Source: an uncultured Verrucomicrobiota bacterium
GTDB taxonomy: Bacteria; Verrucomicrobiota; Verrucomicrobiia; Verrucomicrobiales; Verrucomicrobiaceae
Direction: 5' to 3'
Length of the DNA: 64,000 bases
Assembly (NCBI GenBank): GCA_903838675.1
Contig: CAILZI010000188.1
Coordinates: forward strand, 1-64,000
Part shown: piece after piece, positions 1 to 9,327 of the stretch
Position numbering within the stretch: position 1 is the first letter of the stretch
How the letters are laid out: each line of letters begins with the position of its first letter
The notes under the pieces: model-generated
The model's input: the letters and a program-made list of their open reading frames with translations, nothing else
Database searches by the model: none
What the model was told of the DNA's origin: nothing
Position numbers and translations under genes: made by a program

Positions 1-2
1 AG

Positions 3-140
3 CAGCGCGCCACTCAGCAGGCCAAAAAAGCCGCTAAAAACACCGCTAAAGACCCTCTTGAGCCATTCTCAAGAGGCCTTGAAAACGAGCTGGAAACCCT
101 CCAAACTGACCGCCGTGCATCAGCCTCTTCCATCCTCTAA
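3..140 (+). CDS. C-terminal tail of a CDS running in from the left edge (…QRATQQAKKAAKNTAKDPLEPFSRGLENELETLQTDRRASASSIL*)
   Basis: Frame 3 is open from the window edge to TAA at 138-140; K/A-rich tail with plausible codon usage; no family recognised. Confidence 0.35.
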   Translation, partial: QRATQQAKKAAKNTAKDPLEPFSRGLENELETLQTDRRASASSIL

Positions 141-409
141 TTGCGGCACCCCCTCAGAGGAGGATGTCTGCCTAGCGTGCTGGCTGCTGATGAATCCGAG
201 CCTGGGCAAATGGCCAGCTATCAAGCCCATTTTTTCGACGCCGCCAGCTTCCATTGATCAAGCTGTCTATATCGATGTGTTAGCCCCAGGCTCTATGAAA
301 ACGGCCAGTCATCCATTGCCTTATCAGATGGAGATTTTGGAAGGAATGGACTCCTTTAAAACTAAGCTCTGGACGCGCAACCTACAGGATGGCAATGCCG
401 CAGGCTGAA

Positions 410-1225
410 TCAGGCCACCCGGCGCGTAGCGGCCACGGTGGTCGTCCTGAAGGCCACAGTCTTCGCCATTTTCCGCTGAATGATCAGCTCCCCAAAGGTC
501 GCCTTGGGGAGCTTTTTTCTGTTCACAGACTGCGAGCCCGTAACGATAGGCTTCACATGATGCCGGGAGAACAAAGAACGGTTCAGCGCGGTATCGTTGA
601 CCGTCACGATCCAATCCCCGGCCAGATCCAGCACACGGGCCGCAAATTCGGTCATCGTCTCATCCGTCCAGGCGTCGTACGTCTTCGTTTCCCCCACGGT
701 GTAAGGCGGGTCCAGAAACCAGCACGTGTCCGGGCCGTCGTAGTTCGTGAACAGCCTCTCATAGGAGAGATTTTCCACCGTGACCTTGTCCAGCCTGGCA
801 TTCAGCGCCCGAATGTTCTCCAGCACGTTCGCCCGGCTGGGCTGGCCCTGCTTCGACACCGCAAAGGAGGTGCCAGCCCCGCCAAAGCTCAGCCGGTTGC
901 ACAGCAGGAACCGCGCAGCCTGCTGAAGGCCCGTCAGACCAGGCTGCTCGATCAGCGCCTCCAGGTCGGAGCGGCTGGCCAGCGTGAACTCTACCTCGTG
1001 AATCAAGGCGTCCAGATGGAACTGCGCATGGCGGTAGAGGTTGACCAGGTCGCCGTTGGCATCGTTCACGACCTCTGCCTCGGACTTCGCCTTGGCCAGG
1101 AAGACAGCCAGGCCACCGCCAAAGCCCTCCACGTAGAGCTTGTGAGGGCGGATCATGGGAAGAATTTCCCCCAGCAGGCGTGTTTTGCCACCGGGCCAGC
1201 GCAGAATCGGGCGGGTTCGTTTCAT
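410..1225 (-). CDS. D12-class (Dam-like) N6-adenine DNA methyltransferase
   Basis: N-terminal [14 protein letters not shown] (SAM motif region), [13 protein letters not shown], and catalytic [10 protein letters not shown] (DPPY). Start set at the internal [14 protein letters not shown]. Confidence 0.9.
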   Translation of the reverse strand: MKRTRPILRWPGGKTRLLGEILPMIRPHKLYVEGFGGGLAVFLAKAKSEAEVVNDANGDLVNLYRHAQFHLDALIHEVEFTLASRSDLEALIEQPGLTGLQQAARFLLCNRLSFGGAGTSFAVSKQGQPSRANVLENIRALNARLDKVTVENLSYERLFTNYDGPDTCWFLDPPYTVGETKTYDAWTDETMTEFAARVLDLAGDWIVTVNDTALNRSLFSRHHVKPIVTGSQSVNRKKLPKATFGELIIQRKMAKTVAFRTTTVAATRRVA

Positions 1226-1240
1226 GTGAACAAAGTTCAC
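1226..1240. promoter_or_regulatory. Perfect palindrome GTGAAC-AAA-GTTCAC immediately upstream of the methylase start
   Basis: 6-bp arms with 3-nt spacer directly adjoining the minus-strand ATG (1223-1225). A related TTCAC-CT-GTGAA lies at 1286-1297. Confidence 0.4.
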
Positions 1241-1281
1241 CCACTCCCATTCCCCATCCAGTCGGAAGTCGGAAAAGTGGG

Positions 1282-1773
1282 TTATTTCACCTGTGAACCC
1301 CGTTCCAGGCCAGCAGAGTGGGTCGAACCGATCCGCCTAAATCCGCCCATTTCCGGGTAGTTCCGGGTTGTGGGAATCACCGGCAAAGGCAGTTCACCTT
1401 TCAGCGTCACCGTTCCCACACGCACGGCGTTGCCCGGCTTTACGGTGAGTTCGATCCCGCCCTTGGCCATTTTCCACGCCACTTCCGCATCAGGCCATCC
1501 TTCACGGATGAAATGCTGGCGCACAAAAAACGCCAGATCATCCGCCAGCGGTTCACCCGCAGGACCGCTTCCATTCAGCGTGAGCTGATCCATCAGCATG
1601 GAGTGCAGAGCCTCCCACTGCGCCTCTTCCACGCCTGCCACTCGCACCGTTGTCTGGCCAAAATGCACCTCATGCGCCCAGGTGGCTCCCATCAGGCAAA
1701 ACAACGCCAGCAAAACCAGCCCGCTCCTTCGCAGATGGCCGCTATTCGTCATTCTGTTTTTGTCATTCGTCAT
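1282..1773 (-). pseudogene. Truncated TamA/Omp85-like outer-membrane protein (signal peptide plus first POTRA only)
   Basis: HEVHFGQTTVRVAGVEEAQWEALHSMLMDQL…VAWKMAKGGIELTVKPGNAVRVGTVTLKGELPLPV is POTRA-like and lies 1 nt downstream of the tamB-like stop. The C-terminal POTRAs and beta-barrel are missing; the ORF ends in non-homologous-looking sequence next to the methylase. Confidence 0.6.
1331..1370. repeat. Four tandem 10-bp imperfect direct repeats (WTCCGSSYNR)
   Basis: ATCCGCCTAA / ATCCGCCCAT / TTCCGGGTAG / TTCCGGGTTG in exact 10-nt register at 1331-1340, 1341-1350, 1351-1360, 1361-1370. Confidence 0.7.
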
Positions 1774-1774
1774 T
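1744..1774. repeat. Short direct repeat ATTCGTCATT x2 (21-nt spacing) at the start of the TamA-like fragment
   Basis: ATTCGTCATT at 1744-1753 and 1765-1774; a variant ATTGGTCATT occurs in the intergenic region at 56854-56863. Confidence 0.5.
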
Positions 1775-4700
1775 TTACTGAGGGTCTTCATCCATGGCTC
1801 TCGCAGCCTTGCCAAATTTCAGCACATAGCCCAGCAGTGCCTTCATGCGTCCCGTCTGCGAAAAACGGCCGATGAACCTTACCTTGGGCGTGATCTCATA
1901 CATTGCCTGCATGCTGTCATTCGCGCGGTCTGCACCTGATGGATTGAATGTCGTGTGCAGTCGCGGCGGCTCGGCGCTCACCGTCTTTTTCTTGTGGAAG
2001 ATTTTCCGGTAGGTCTCGGCGATCACGATGAAGGCGGCGCGCGTCATCGCTTCGCTCGCCATCTGCGCATTGTCGCCACCCAGCGTCATCCCCGTGCCCA
2101 GCAGCGTCACGATGTCCGCTTCGGACAGCGGTGGCGTACTGGTGAATCGCGTCTTCGGATTTGAGGCATCGCCATACACATACAGTGTGATGTCATTGCT
2201 CCCCACGCGTGACTCCCCGCGCACATCGAGTTTGGGCGTGAATGGATTGTCAGGATTCATCGTCACCACACCCTTGGTGATCTTCAATAGGCTGAACGGC
2301 AGCTTCAACACCAGGCGGTCCACATTGGCAAAGCCCGTCAGTCGTGGCGCTGCACCTGTGCCGCCTAAAGCGATGTCTGCCGAGATGGCCCCGTTCATCA
2401 GATTGCCCGCGATCACCACCGGGTCCCGCGTCTTCACTTTCAGGTCAAACGTCCAGTCCTTCAGCATCGGCGGCAGCGCCAGCTTTTGATCAACCTTCGA
2501 GGTCGAAGGCGGCGGTGGCGGCAGTTTTTCGCCCTGCTGGATCATTCCCGTGACATTTGGCAGCAGATTCACCTCCTGGAAAATGCGGCCACGCACCGCC
2601 TCCACTGTGCCGCTCACGCGTGCCGCCTTCAAACTTCCCACACAGGCAATGTCCGCATTCGCACGCACGCTCGAAGTCGGATTCCGCATCACCAGGGCTT
2701 CACGTGCCTCTACCTTCAGGTCAAACCTCGGGTCCTGAGTGTTTGCAGCATCCAGCGTGCCACCCAGTCGCACCTTGCCACCTGCCAGCATCACCGAAAT
2801 GTCCTCCAGCGTCGCCTTGCGGTCGTGGGTGCGTACCCTCACCCGCAGATCATGTACACTTGGCATGTCCGCGCTCACGAAGTCGATCTCCGGCGCATTC
2901 AGATCGAGCGCCGAATCAATCAGAGGTGCCTTCACCGTGCCTCCCACGCTCGCATGCAGTTTCAGCTTTGCTGGCACGGCCTTCACCACCTCCGGTGCAA
3001 ACTCACGCGCAAAACTCAGATCGCTCTCTGGCAGATCCAGTGTGGCCTGCAGCGGCAGATCCATCGCGAGATCGGGCTGCTTCATCAGTTTTGTCAGCAC
3101 CACCGGCACGGCCGCCTTCAATGTCAAAGGCTGCATCGGTGCCTGCACCACCTTCACATCGAGTCCCAGTTGATCCGCCTTCAGCGTCGTCAACACATCG
3201 ACAGTGGCCGGTTGAAATGACTTCGGCAGCCCGGGCGCTTTCAGGTCTTTCAATGCCACCTTCACCGAAGCATCCGTCGTATCCAGCCGTCCACCAATCT
3301 TCACATCCACGCTCAGCAATCCCGGTGGCACGCTCTTCACACCCGCGGCTGCCGCGATTTCATGAATCGGCAGTTCATGCGCATTCAGCACCACATCCAG
3401 CGGCACGCCGTTCGCCACGCCGGTTTGCATCACATCAAACGGTGCACGTGCATGTCCGCTCATCAGTTGCCGGTCTTTCTGCCAGAAGCTCAGTTCGCTC
3501 AAAGAGGCCTCCTTGTCAGTCACAGCCCCCTTGGTCAGCAGCTTCCAAGGTCCCAGCACCGCCTGCATCATCTCGATCTGCGCAGTGGTGCCGGCAAACG
3601 TCGTTTTCAAATCCACATCGGCCGCCTCTGGCATGCCCGCCACCTTCACCTTCGCCGCCTGCATCTCGACACGGCCTTCACCGCGCCACGGGCTCGCGTC
3701 ACCACTGACATTGAGCTTCACCGCAAGGCTTCCCGACTCCATCGCGGGCGCTTTGACTGCTGCCAGCAGCGGGTTCAAACTCGCGAGCACCGGCAGCGCG
3801 ATGTCTCCATTCAGATCAAAACCCCAAGGGGCCTGCAGCTTGGCCTTACCCATCAGTTCGATGCGGTTCTTCTCATCCACCACGATGCGGCAGGGCTGCA
3901 AGGTTGCCGTGCCTTTTGCCACATTCACCTTCATTTCGATCAACGGCAGCGGTGCATCACCATAGCGGCCGTCCTTCACGCTGAAGTCGACATCGGCGTC
4001 CAGATTCATCACGTCAGTCACCTTGAGGGCTGCCTTGCCCGATGTGGCGATCTTTGCCGTCACCGGTTTCTCCTGCGGCGGCAGGCCTACCGTTTGCATC
4101 AAAGCTGTCGGATCATCGATTTGGATCTGCCACTGCGCATTCACGGGCATGGCATCATCCATCGTCATCGTTGCATTCAGGTCCACGCGGTTTCCAGCAC
4201 CCAGCATCAGCGCAGGCACACTCACCTTCGCCTCCTTGCCATCCAGGCTCACGAGCACAGCGAGCCTGGGCAGTTGATAGTTCTCAAAGCCCATGTCCGT
4301 GCCATTCATTTGGGCCGCGACCTTCGTCGGCGTGGCACCTATCCCCGTGGCATCAGCCGTCAGTTCGATCAGACCGTGCGCCGGTGGCGGTTTCGCCAGC
4401 AGTTGCGTCACATCGGCGATCTTTGCCTTCACCTTGGCCGTCCAGGGCGATTTCATCACCTCTTCTGCCAGCTTCGCTTCCACTTCCGCCACCACTTCGT
4501 TCACACCACGCAGGACCTTCAACTCTTTGACACGTGCCACGCCATTTTTGACTTCCAGTGTGGTTGTGATCGAGTCCAGCATGGCACCCGCAGCCCTCAC
4601 GTCAGGTATGCTGACCTTTCCATCCACCGCCAGCGTCATCGGTTTCAGCGGATCACCTTCCGCGTGCAGATCCACACTCACCGGCCCGAACTCGACTCCC

Positions 4701-5578
4701 GCCGGCAACTTCAAGGCCTGCAGCTCGGCCGATGCCAGATCACGCACTTGCACATCGGCCTTCGTCTGCATCGCGCCCCCAAAAATACCACGTGCCAGCG
4801 CTTCCACGATCACGGAGGCTTTGCCCATGCCCACATCCAGTTTCAAACTGGCCGCATCCTTGTCCCATTCGCCCAAATCAACCGCGAGTGTTTTCAACTT
4901 CGCGCCATACGGCAGATCGAGTCCAGCAATGGTCAACGTGCGTGCGCCCCACTGCACCTGCGCTTTCAAATTCGCCACACGCAGATCGCCGGGCTCCATC
5001 TTGAACTCTGCGAGCTCGAAAATACCCGGCATGCCTTCACCCACCCGCAGGGTCAGGCCTCGCACCGTGACCTTGCTTCCGTCAGCCAGCGTCACCTCGG
5101 CATTGATATTCTCGATGTCGATCACCTTCGGCCATACCAGCGGTGGTGGTTTCCCAGAGGCCGGTTGCTTCACCGTAACTATCACCTTCTCATCTTTCGG
5201 CAGCTTGCGCAGATCCAGCGCCACATCCACGTCCTTGACTGCCACACGTTTCACGATGTCGATGCTGCCGGTTTTGGCCAGTGTCCAAACATCGTAGTCC
5301 GCCGTGAGTTCACCAATCGTCGCACGATCCACCAGCGACCCGCTTGCGTCGATTCCGCTTAGCCGCAAATCACCCAGCACCGATCCGTCCACCTGCCACT
5401 TGAGCTTGATACCCGCCATCTCGGCTCCTTTCGGGCCACCATAGCCGATGGCCTAGCGCAGCAATGGCGCATGGAAGACGACAGCCAGCACCAGCAGCGA
5501 AAAGCCAGCCAGCAGCAGTCGTTTGATCAGTCTCCACCAGCGGCGGGTCTTTTTTGGGGCGTCAGAAGGCACGCTCAT
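1775..5578 (-). pseudogene. tamB: TamB-like (DUF490) translocation/assembly protein interrupted by an in-frame TAG at 5453-5455
   Basis: 1,214-aa ORF (1775..5419) with AsmA/TamB-like repeats and C-terminal DUF490 region (ADIALGGTGAAPRLTGFANVDRLVLKLPFSLLKITKGVVTMNPDNPFTPKLDVRGESRVGSNDITLYVYGDASNPKTRFTSTPPLSEADIVTLL). Upstream in the same frame: MSVPSDAPKKTRRWWRLIKRLLLAGFSLLVLAVVFHAPLLR-TAG-AIGYGGPKGAE-MAGIK. Confidence 0.75.
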
Positions 5579-5635
5579 TCGATGCCTCAGATTGAAGCAA
5601 GTTCAATGCTAGCACGAATCCTTTTCGCCTTCTCT

Positions 5636-8600
5636 TTACTTGGCCAAATCTTCCGCAGTCCATAGCGCGCTGCGGTCCGCAGTGGCCGCACGCACAGTTT
5701 TCACCTGTTCCGGTGTCACTAAGGGCGCCTTGTTGTTGAAATTGGCCCGCACGTAGCTCAGCACATCGGCCACCTGCTGGTCATTCAGTCCCATGGGGGG
5801 CATCGGCAGGGGGGCAATTTGCTTGAAATCCTCGCCATTCACGCGAATCGGCCCGCTGAGCCCGTGGGTCAGCATTTTGATTAGACGTGCTGGATCTCCC
5901 GCCGCCCAGTCGCTGCCAGCGATGGAAGGATAGATGCCCGGCAGGCCTTTGCCCTCGGGCTGGTGGCAGTTCAGGCAGAGTGCGTCATACACCAGTTTGC
6001 CGGGATGATCGACGACTGCTGCGGCGCTCGCGATCTTCTTCACATATTCGGCCTGTTTGACATTGCCGCCGAAGGCGAGTTTTGCCAGCACGGGCACGTA
6101 CTGTGGCTTTAGACTCTTCACCACCTGTTTGAGGGCGTAGTCGATGAACCTGTCCGTCGGCTTATCGAGAGCCAGCACAGCCACTTCCACGGCTTCAGGC
6201 TTGGCCACATGCGCGCATGCCACCACAGCCTCAAGACGCACGCGTGGATTTTCGTCACGCACGGCCAATGTCAGAAGCTCCAGCGATTCAGTCGCTCTGG
6301 CACCATAGGCTCGCACCCGCGCGTCCTTCGCCTTGAGCAAACGCTTCACCAGATCCGCATTCGGCGATTCATGCGATTCATACACACCACAGACTTCCAT
6401 CAGAACATGCTCGTCCTCATTCTTTGCGATGAATGCATCCGCCGCTTTCAGGATTTCCGCCGTTGGTGCATCAAACAGCAGGCGCTTCGCCTGGTAGCGC
6501 GTCCAGCGCTCTGGTGACTTCAGTTGCTCCAGCAGTTCCGCCGGCTTCATCTCCGCCAGCTTCGGTTGTTTCACCGGCGCACGGCCTTTGGCCGTGATGC
6601 GCCAGATGCGGCCATGCGAGCGGTCGCGGCGTGGGTCCGCGTAGCTGGCCTGATAGTGACCGATCACCGGATTGAACCAGTCGCACAGATACATCGCGCC
6701 ATCCGGCCCGATGCTCACGTCTACCGGACGAAACGACGTGTCGCTCGATTTCACCAGCTTCGGCAGCTGCGTGCTCTTGAAGCCGGAGCCGTCATCTTCA
6801 AGGCGGTGAAGTTCCACCACATTGCCAAAGTAACCACCGATCAGCGCGCAGCCCTGGATGTCATCCGGCAGTGCTTTCGTGCCGATGAACTCAATGCTGT
6901 TTGTCTTGGGATTCGTGTCAAACAACGCCCCGGTGGGGTGGTATTCATCAGGGTCAGACAGCGCCACGAGTCCGGGCACGCTGTAGTAGCCCACCGGGCG
7001 ATCGCCGCTCTTGTGGAAAACCTGGTTGTAGTCATCAAATGCCACGCCCCAGCAGTTGTGCCCCGCCTTGCCACCGTTGAAATAGGCCGCCATCTTCTGC
7101 GTGCGCGGATTCAGTTTCCACACGCCCGCTTTTTCCAGTCGTGCCAGCCCCCACGCTGTTTCAACGCGTGAAAATGCATGCAGGCCCTGCGTGAACCACA
7201 GCGCTCCATCAGGACCATGGCAGATCGAGTTCGCTAGCTGATGCGTGTCACCGATGCCGAAGCCGGAGAACAGTACCGTCTTCTCATCGGCCTTGCCATC
7301 GCCGTTCGTGTCCTTCAGATGCACGATCTGGTCGAAGTCGCAGACATACACCCCACCCGCACCCACCTCCACGCCCTGCACCATCGTCAGCCCTTCTGCA
7401 AAGCGCGTGGATTTGTCCGCCTTGCCATCACCATCGGTGTCTTCCAGCACGAGGATGAAATCCGAAGGATTGATGCCCGGCCGGGTCTGCGGATACGTCG
7501 GCGAGCAGGCCACATACAGGCGGCCGCGTTCATCCCATGAGAACTGCGTCGGCTTCGCCACACCTTCCGCCTCGGAGGCGAAAAGATTCATCTCATAACC
7601 TTCAGCCACTGTGAAAGCCGCCATCTGCTGCTCCGGGGTTAGCACGGTTTCCGTGACCACGGGTGGTTCCACCTTCGGCTCATCCTTCACCTTCTCGCCC
7701 TTGGCCAGCGCATGAATACGTGCGTCCAGTTTGGCGACGAGCGGCTTGCGTTCTTCAAAGCTCTCACGCAGCGAGGGCGCATTCTGCGCAGGCTTGCCAA
7801 ACATCTGCGTCACGCGGTCACCATACACGAACGACCAGTTGGCCGGACGCCAGCAGTCGAACCACAAGCGGTTCTTTTCCACAATGGCTCCCTTGAGCGC
7901 GGTGAGATCATCCGCCTCGCTCGACGATGCCCCAAGCTGCTGTGCGATCTCCCGCGCCACCACGCGCAATCCCTGCGCATTCAAATGCAAACCATCGTCG
8001 GTGATGCGTGCCTTCGCCGCCAGAATAGACAAAGGCGTGAACAGATCGACAAAAATCGCCCCGCGCTGCTTCGCCACCTCGCGCACCGCTTCAGCATAGG
8101 CTTTTACATCGGCATTTCGCTGCGTCAGGTCCGGCGCATGCGATGCCGTAGGCTTTTCAAACGGCATTGGAGACACCAACACAAGACGGGCCGTCTGGGC
8201 GGTAAACTGGTCCAGCAACCGATGATAGGCCGACTTGAACTCCGCCAGCCGCTTCACGCCATCAAACGATTCCGTCTGGCCAAATTGGGCAATCACGATG
8301 CCCGCGCCCGCTGCATCAAGCTGCGCCTTCCAGTCGCCGAAATTCAAATCCCGCCACTGCTCATACACAGTGTCGCCTTCCCAGGCCATCGAACGGAAAC
8401 GCGGCTGCTTGGCCGCAAAGGCAGTGCCGAAAATCGCTTCAAATTCTCCAACCTTCTGCTCTCGCACCAGGTTCTCCTGGCCCGCCATCACGATGACTTC
8501 GTCCTGCTCCAGCGTGAACTTGCCATCCTTGAACGCCTCATGTTTCGCCACCGCTGCTCCTGGATTGCCAAAGCGGTTGAGCACATCCTTCTCCTCAGGC

Positions 8601-9223
8601 ACCATCGCGTCCGGTAGTGCCTCGATGGTGATGTTGCGGAAGGAGATCTGCGCCTTGCACTTGCCGTGGATCTGCAGCGCAATGAGCCCCTTCAGATCAA
8701 TGCCCGGCTCGCGCTCGGTGTAATCCACCGTGCGCACCTTGTTCACAAACAACTGAATGCGCTGCTCCTCGGCGCGGATCTCGTAGCTGTTCCATTCGCC
8801 CGGCTTCTCGGCCTTCTCGATCAGTTCCTTCGCCGGCTGCAGCAGCATCTTTTTCCGCCGTGACTCATCATACAGGCAGCCCGAATAACCCGCGCCGATG
8901 TCTGCCTGATACCCGCTCATCTCATTCGGTGGCTGCGGGATGCGCACGCTGCGGAACTGCACCCCACCGTTCACAAAGCCCTCCATGCCTTCCAGCTTGT
9001 ACTCCAGCCGCAGGATGAAATTCCGGTAAACCTTCTTGGCGGTCAGGAACTCGTTTTGCGGATTCCCCTCCAGCGATCCGCCCACGATAACTCCGTCCTG
9101 CACCCGCCAGACTTTCGTGGTTTCGCCCTCCCAGCCTTTGAGCGTCTGGCCATCAAACAGAGACACCGGTTCGGCGGCGGAAACCAGCAGGGGAAATAGG
9201 GCGAGCAGGGGGATGATGCGCAT
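5636..9223 (-). CDS. Secreted multidomain protein: DUF1080 (3-keto-disaccharide hydrolase-like) + SGNH hydrolase + beta-propeller dehydrogenase-like + HEAT-like + cytochrome c
   Basis: Signal MRIIPLLALFPLLVSAAEP; DUF1080 SLFDGQTLKGWEG; SGNH-like DGLHLNAQG; propeller VLEDTDGDGKADKSTRFAEGL; C-terminal c-type haem site LCLNCHQPEGKGLPGIYP. Confidence 0.85.
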   Translation of the reverse strand: MRIIPLLALFPLLVSAAEPVSLFDGQTLKGWEGETTKVWRVQDGVIVGGSLEGNPQNEFLTAKKVYRNFILRLEYKLEGMEGFVNGGVQFRSVRIPQPPNEMSGYQADIGAGYSGCLYDESRRKKMLLQPAKELIEKAEKPGEWNSYEIRAEEQRIQLFVNKVRTVDYTEREPGIDLKGLIALQIHGKCKAQISFRNITIEALPDAMVPEEKDVLNRFGNPGAAVAKHEAFKDGKFTLEQDEVIVMAGQENLVREQKVGEFEAIFGTAFAAKQPRFRSMAWEGDTVYEQWRDLNFGDWKAQLDAAGAGIVIAQFGQTESFDGVKRLAEFKSAYHRLLDQFTAQTARLVLVSPMPFEKPTASHAPDLTQRNADVKAYAEAVREVAKQRGAIFVDLFTPLSILAAKARITDDGLHLNAQGLRVVAREIAQQLGASSSEADDLTALKGAIVEKNRLWFDCWRPANWSFVYGDRVTQMFGKPAQNAPSLRESFEERKPLVAKLDARIHALAKGEKVKDEPKVEPPVVTETVLTPEQQMAAFTVAEGYEMNLFASEAEGVAKPTQFSWDERGRLYVACSPTYPQTRPGINPSDFILVLEDTDGDGKADKSTRFAEGLTMVQGVEVGAGGVYVCDFDQIVHLKDTNGDGKADEKTVLFSGFGIGDTHQLANSICHGPDGALWFTQGLHAFSRVETAWGLARLEKAGVWKLNPRTQKMAAYFNGGKAGHNCWGVAFDDYNQVFHKSGDRPVGYYSVPGLVALSDPDEYHPTGALFDTNPKTNSIEFIGTKALPDDIQGCALIGGYFGNVVELHRLEDDGSGFKSTQLPKLVKSSDTSFRPVDVSIGPDGAMYLCDWFNPVIGHYQASYADPRRDRSHGRIWRITAKGRAPVKQPKLAEMKPAELLEQLKSPERWTRYQAKRLLFDAPTAEILKAADAFIAKNEDEHVLMEVCGVYESHESPNADLVKRLLKAKDARVRAYGARATESLELLTLAVRDENPRVRLEAVVACAHVAKPEAVEVAVLALDKPTDRFIDYALKQVVKSLKPQYVPVLAKLAFGGNVKQAEYVKKIASAAAVVDHPGKLVYDALCLNCHQPEGKGLPGIYPSIAGSDWAAGDPARLIKMLTHGLSGPIRVNGEDFKQIAPLPMPPMGLNDQQVADVLSYVRANFNNKAPLVTPEQVKTVRAATADRSALWTAEDLAK

Positions 9224-9327
9224 GGTCGGAAAAAAGGGTCGGGGCGGATCAAACGCGGATTGTCGCCGGATGCATGCGCAAAGTTTCTGCAAACATCTCC
9301 ACCGGACGTATGTTCTTTTACTCAACC

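Noticed and set aside
58-408. 116-aa plus-strand ORF at left edge
   Set aside because: Overlaps the better-supported frame-3 CDS tail (3..140) and lacks motifs; a shorter CDS from 190 cannot be excluded but is not supported.
389-1360. 323-aa plus-strand ORF
   Set aside because: Antisense to the DPPY methylase and TamA fragment; no recognisable motifs.
3513-5297. Several plus-strand Ser/Thr/Pro-rich ORFs (150-334 aa) within tamB
   Set aside because: Shadow frames of a long conserved coding region.
3362-5362. 666-aa plus-strand ORF, very His/Arg/Gln-rich
   Set aside because: Fully antisense to the tamB-like gene, which has clear family features; composition is typical of a GC-rich shadow frame.
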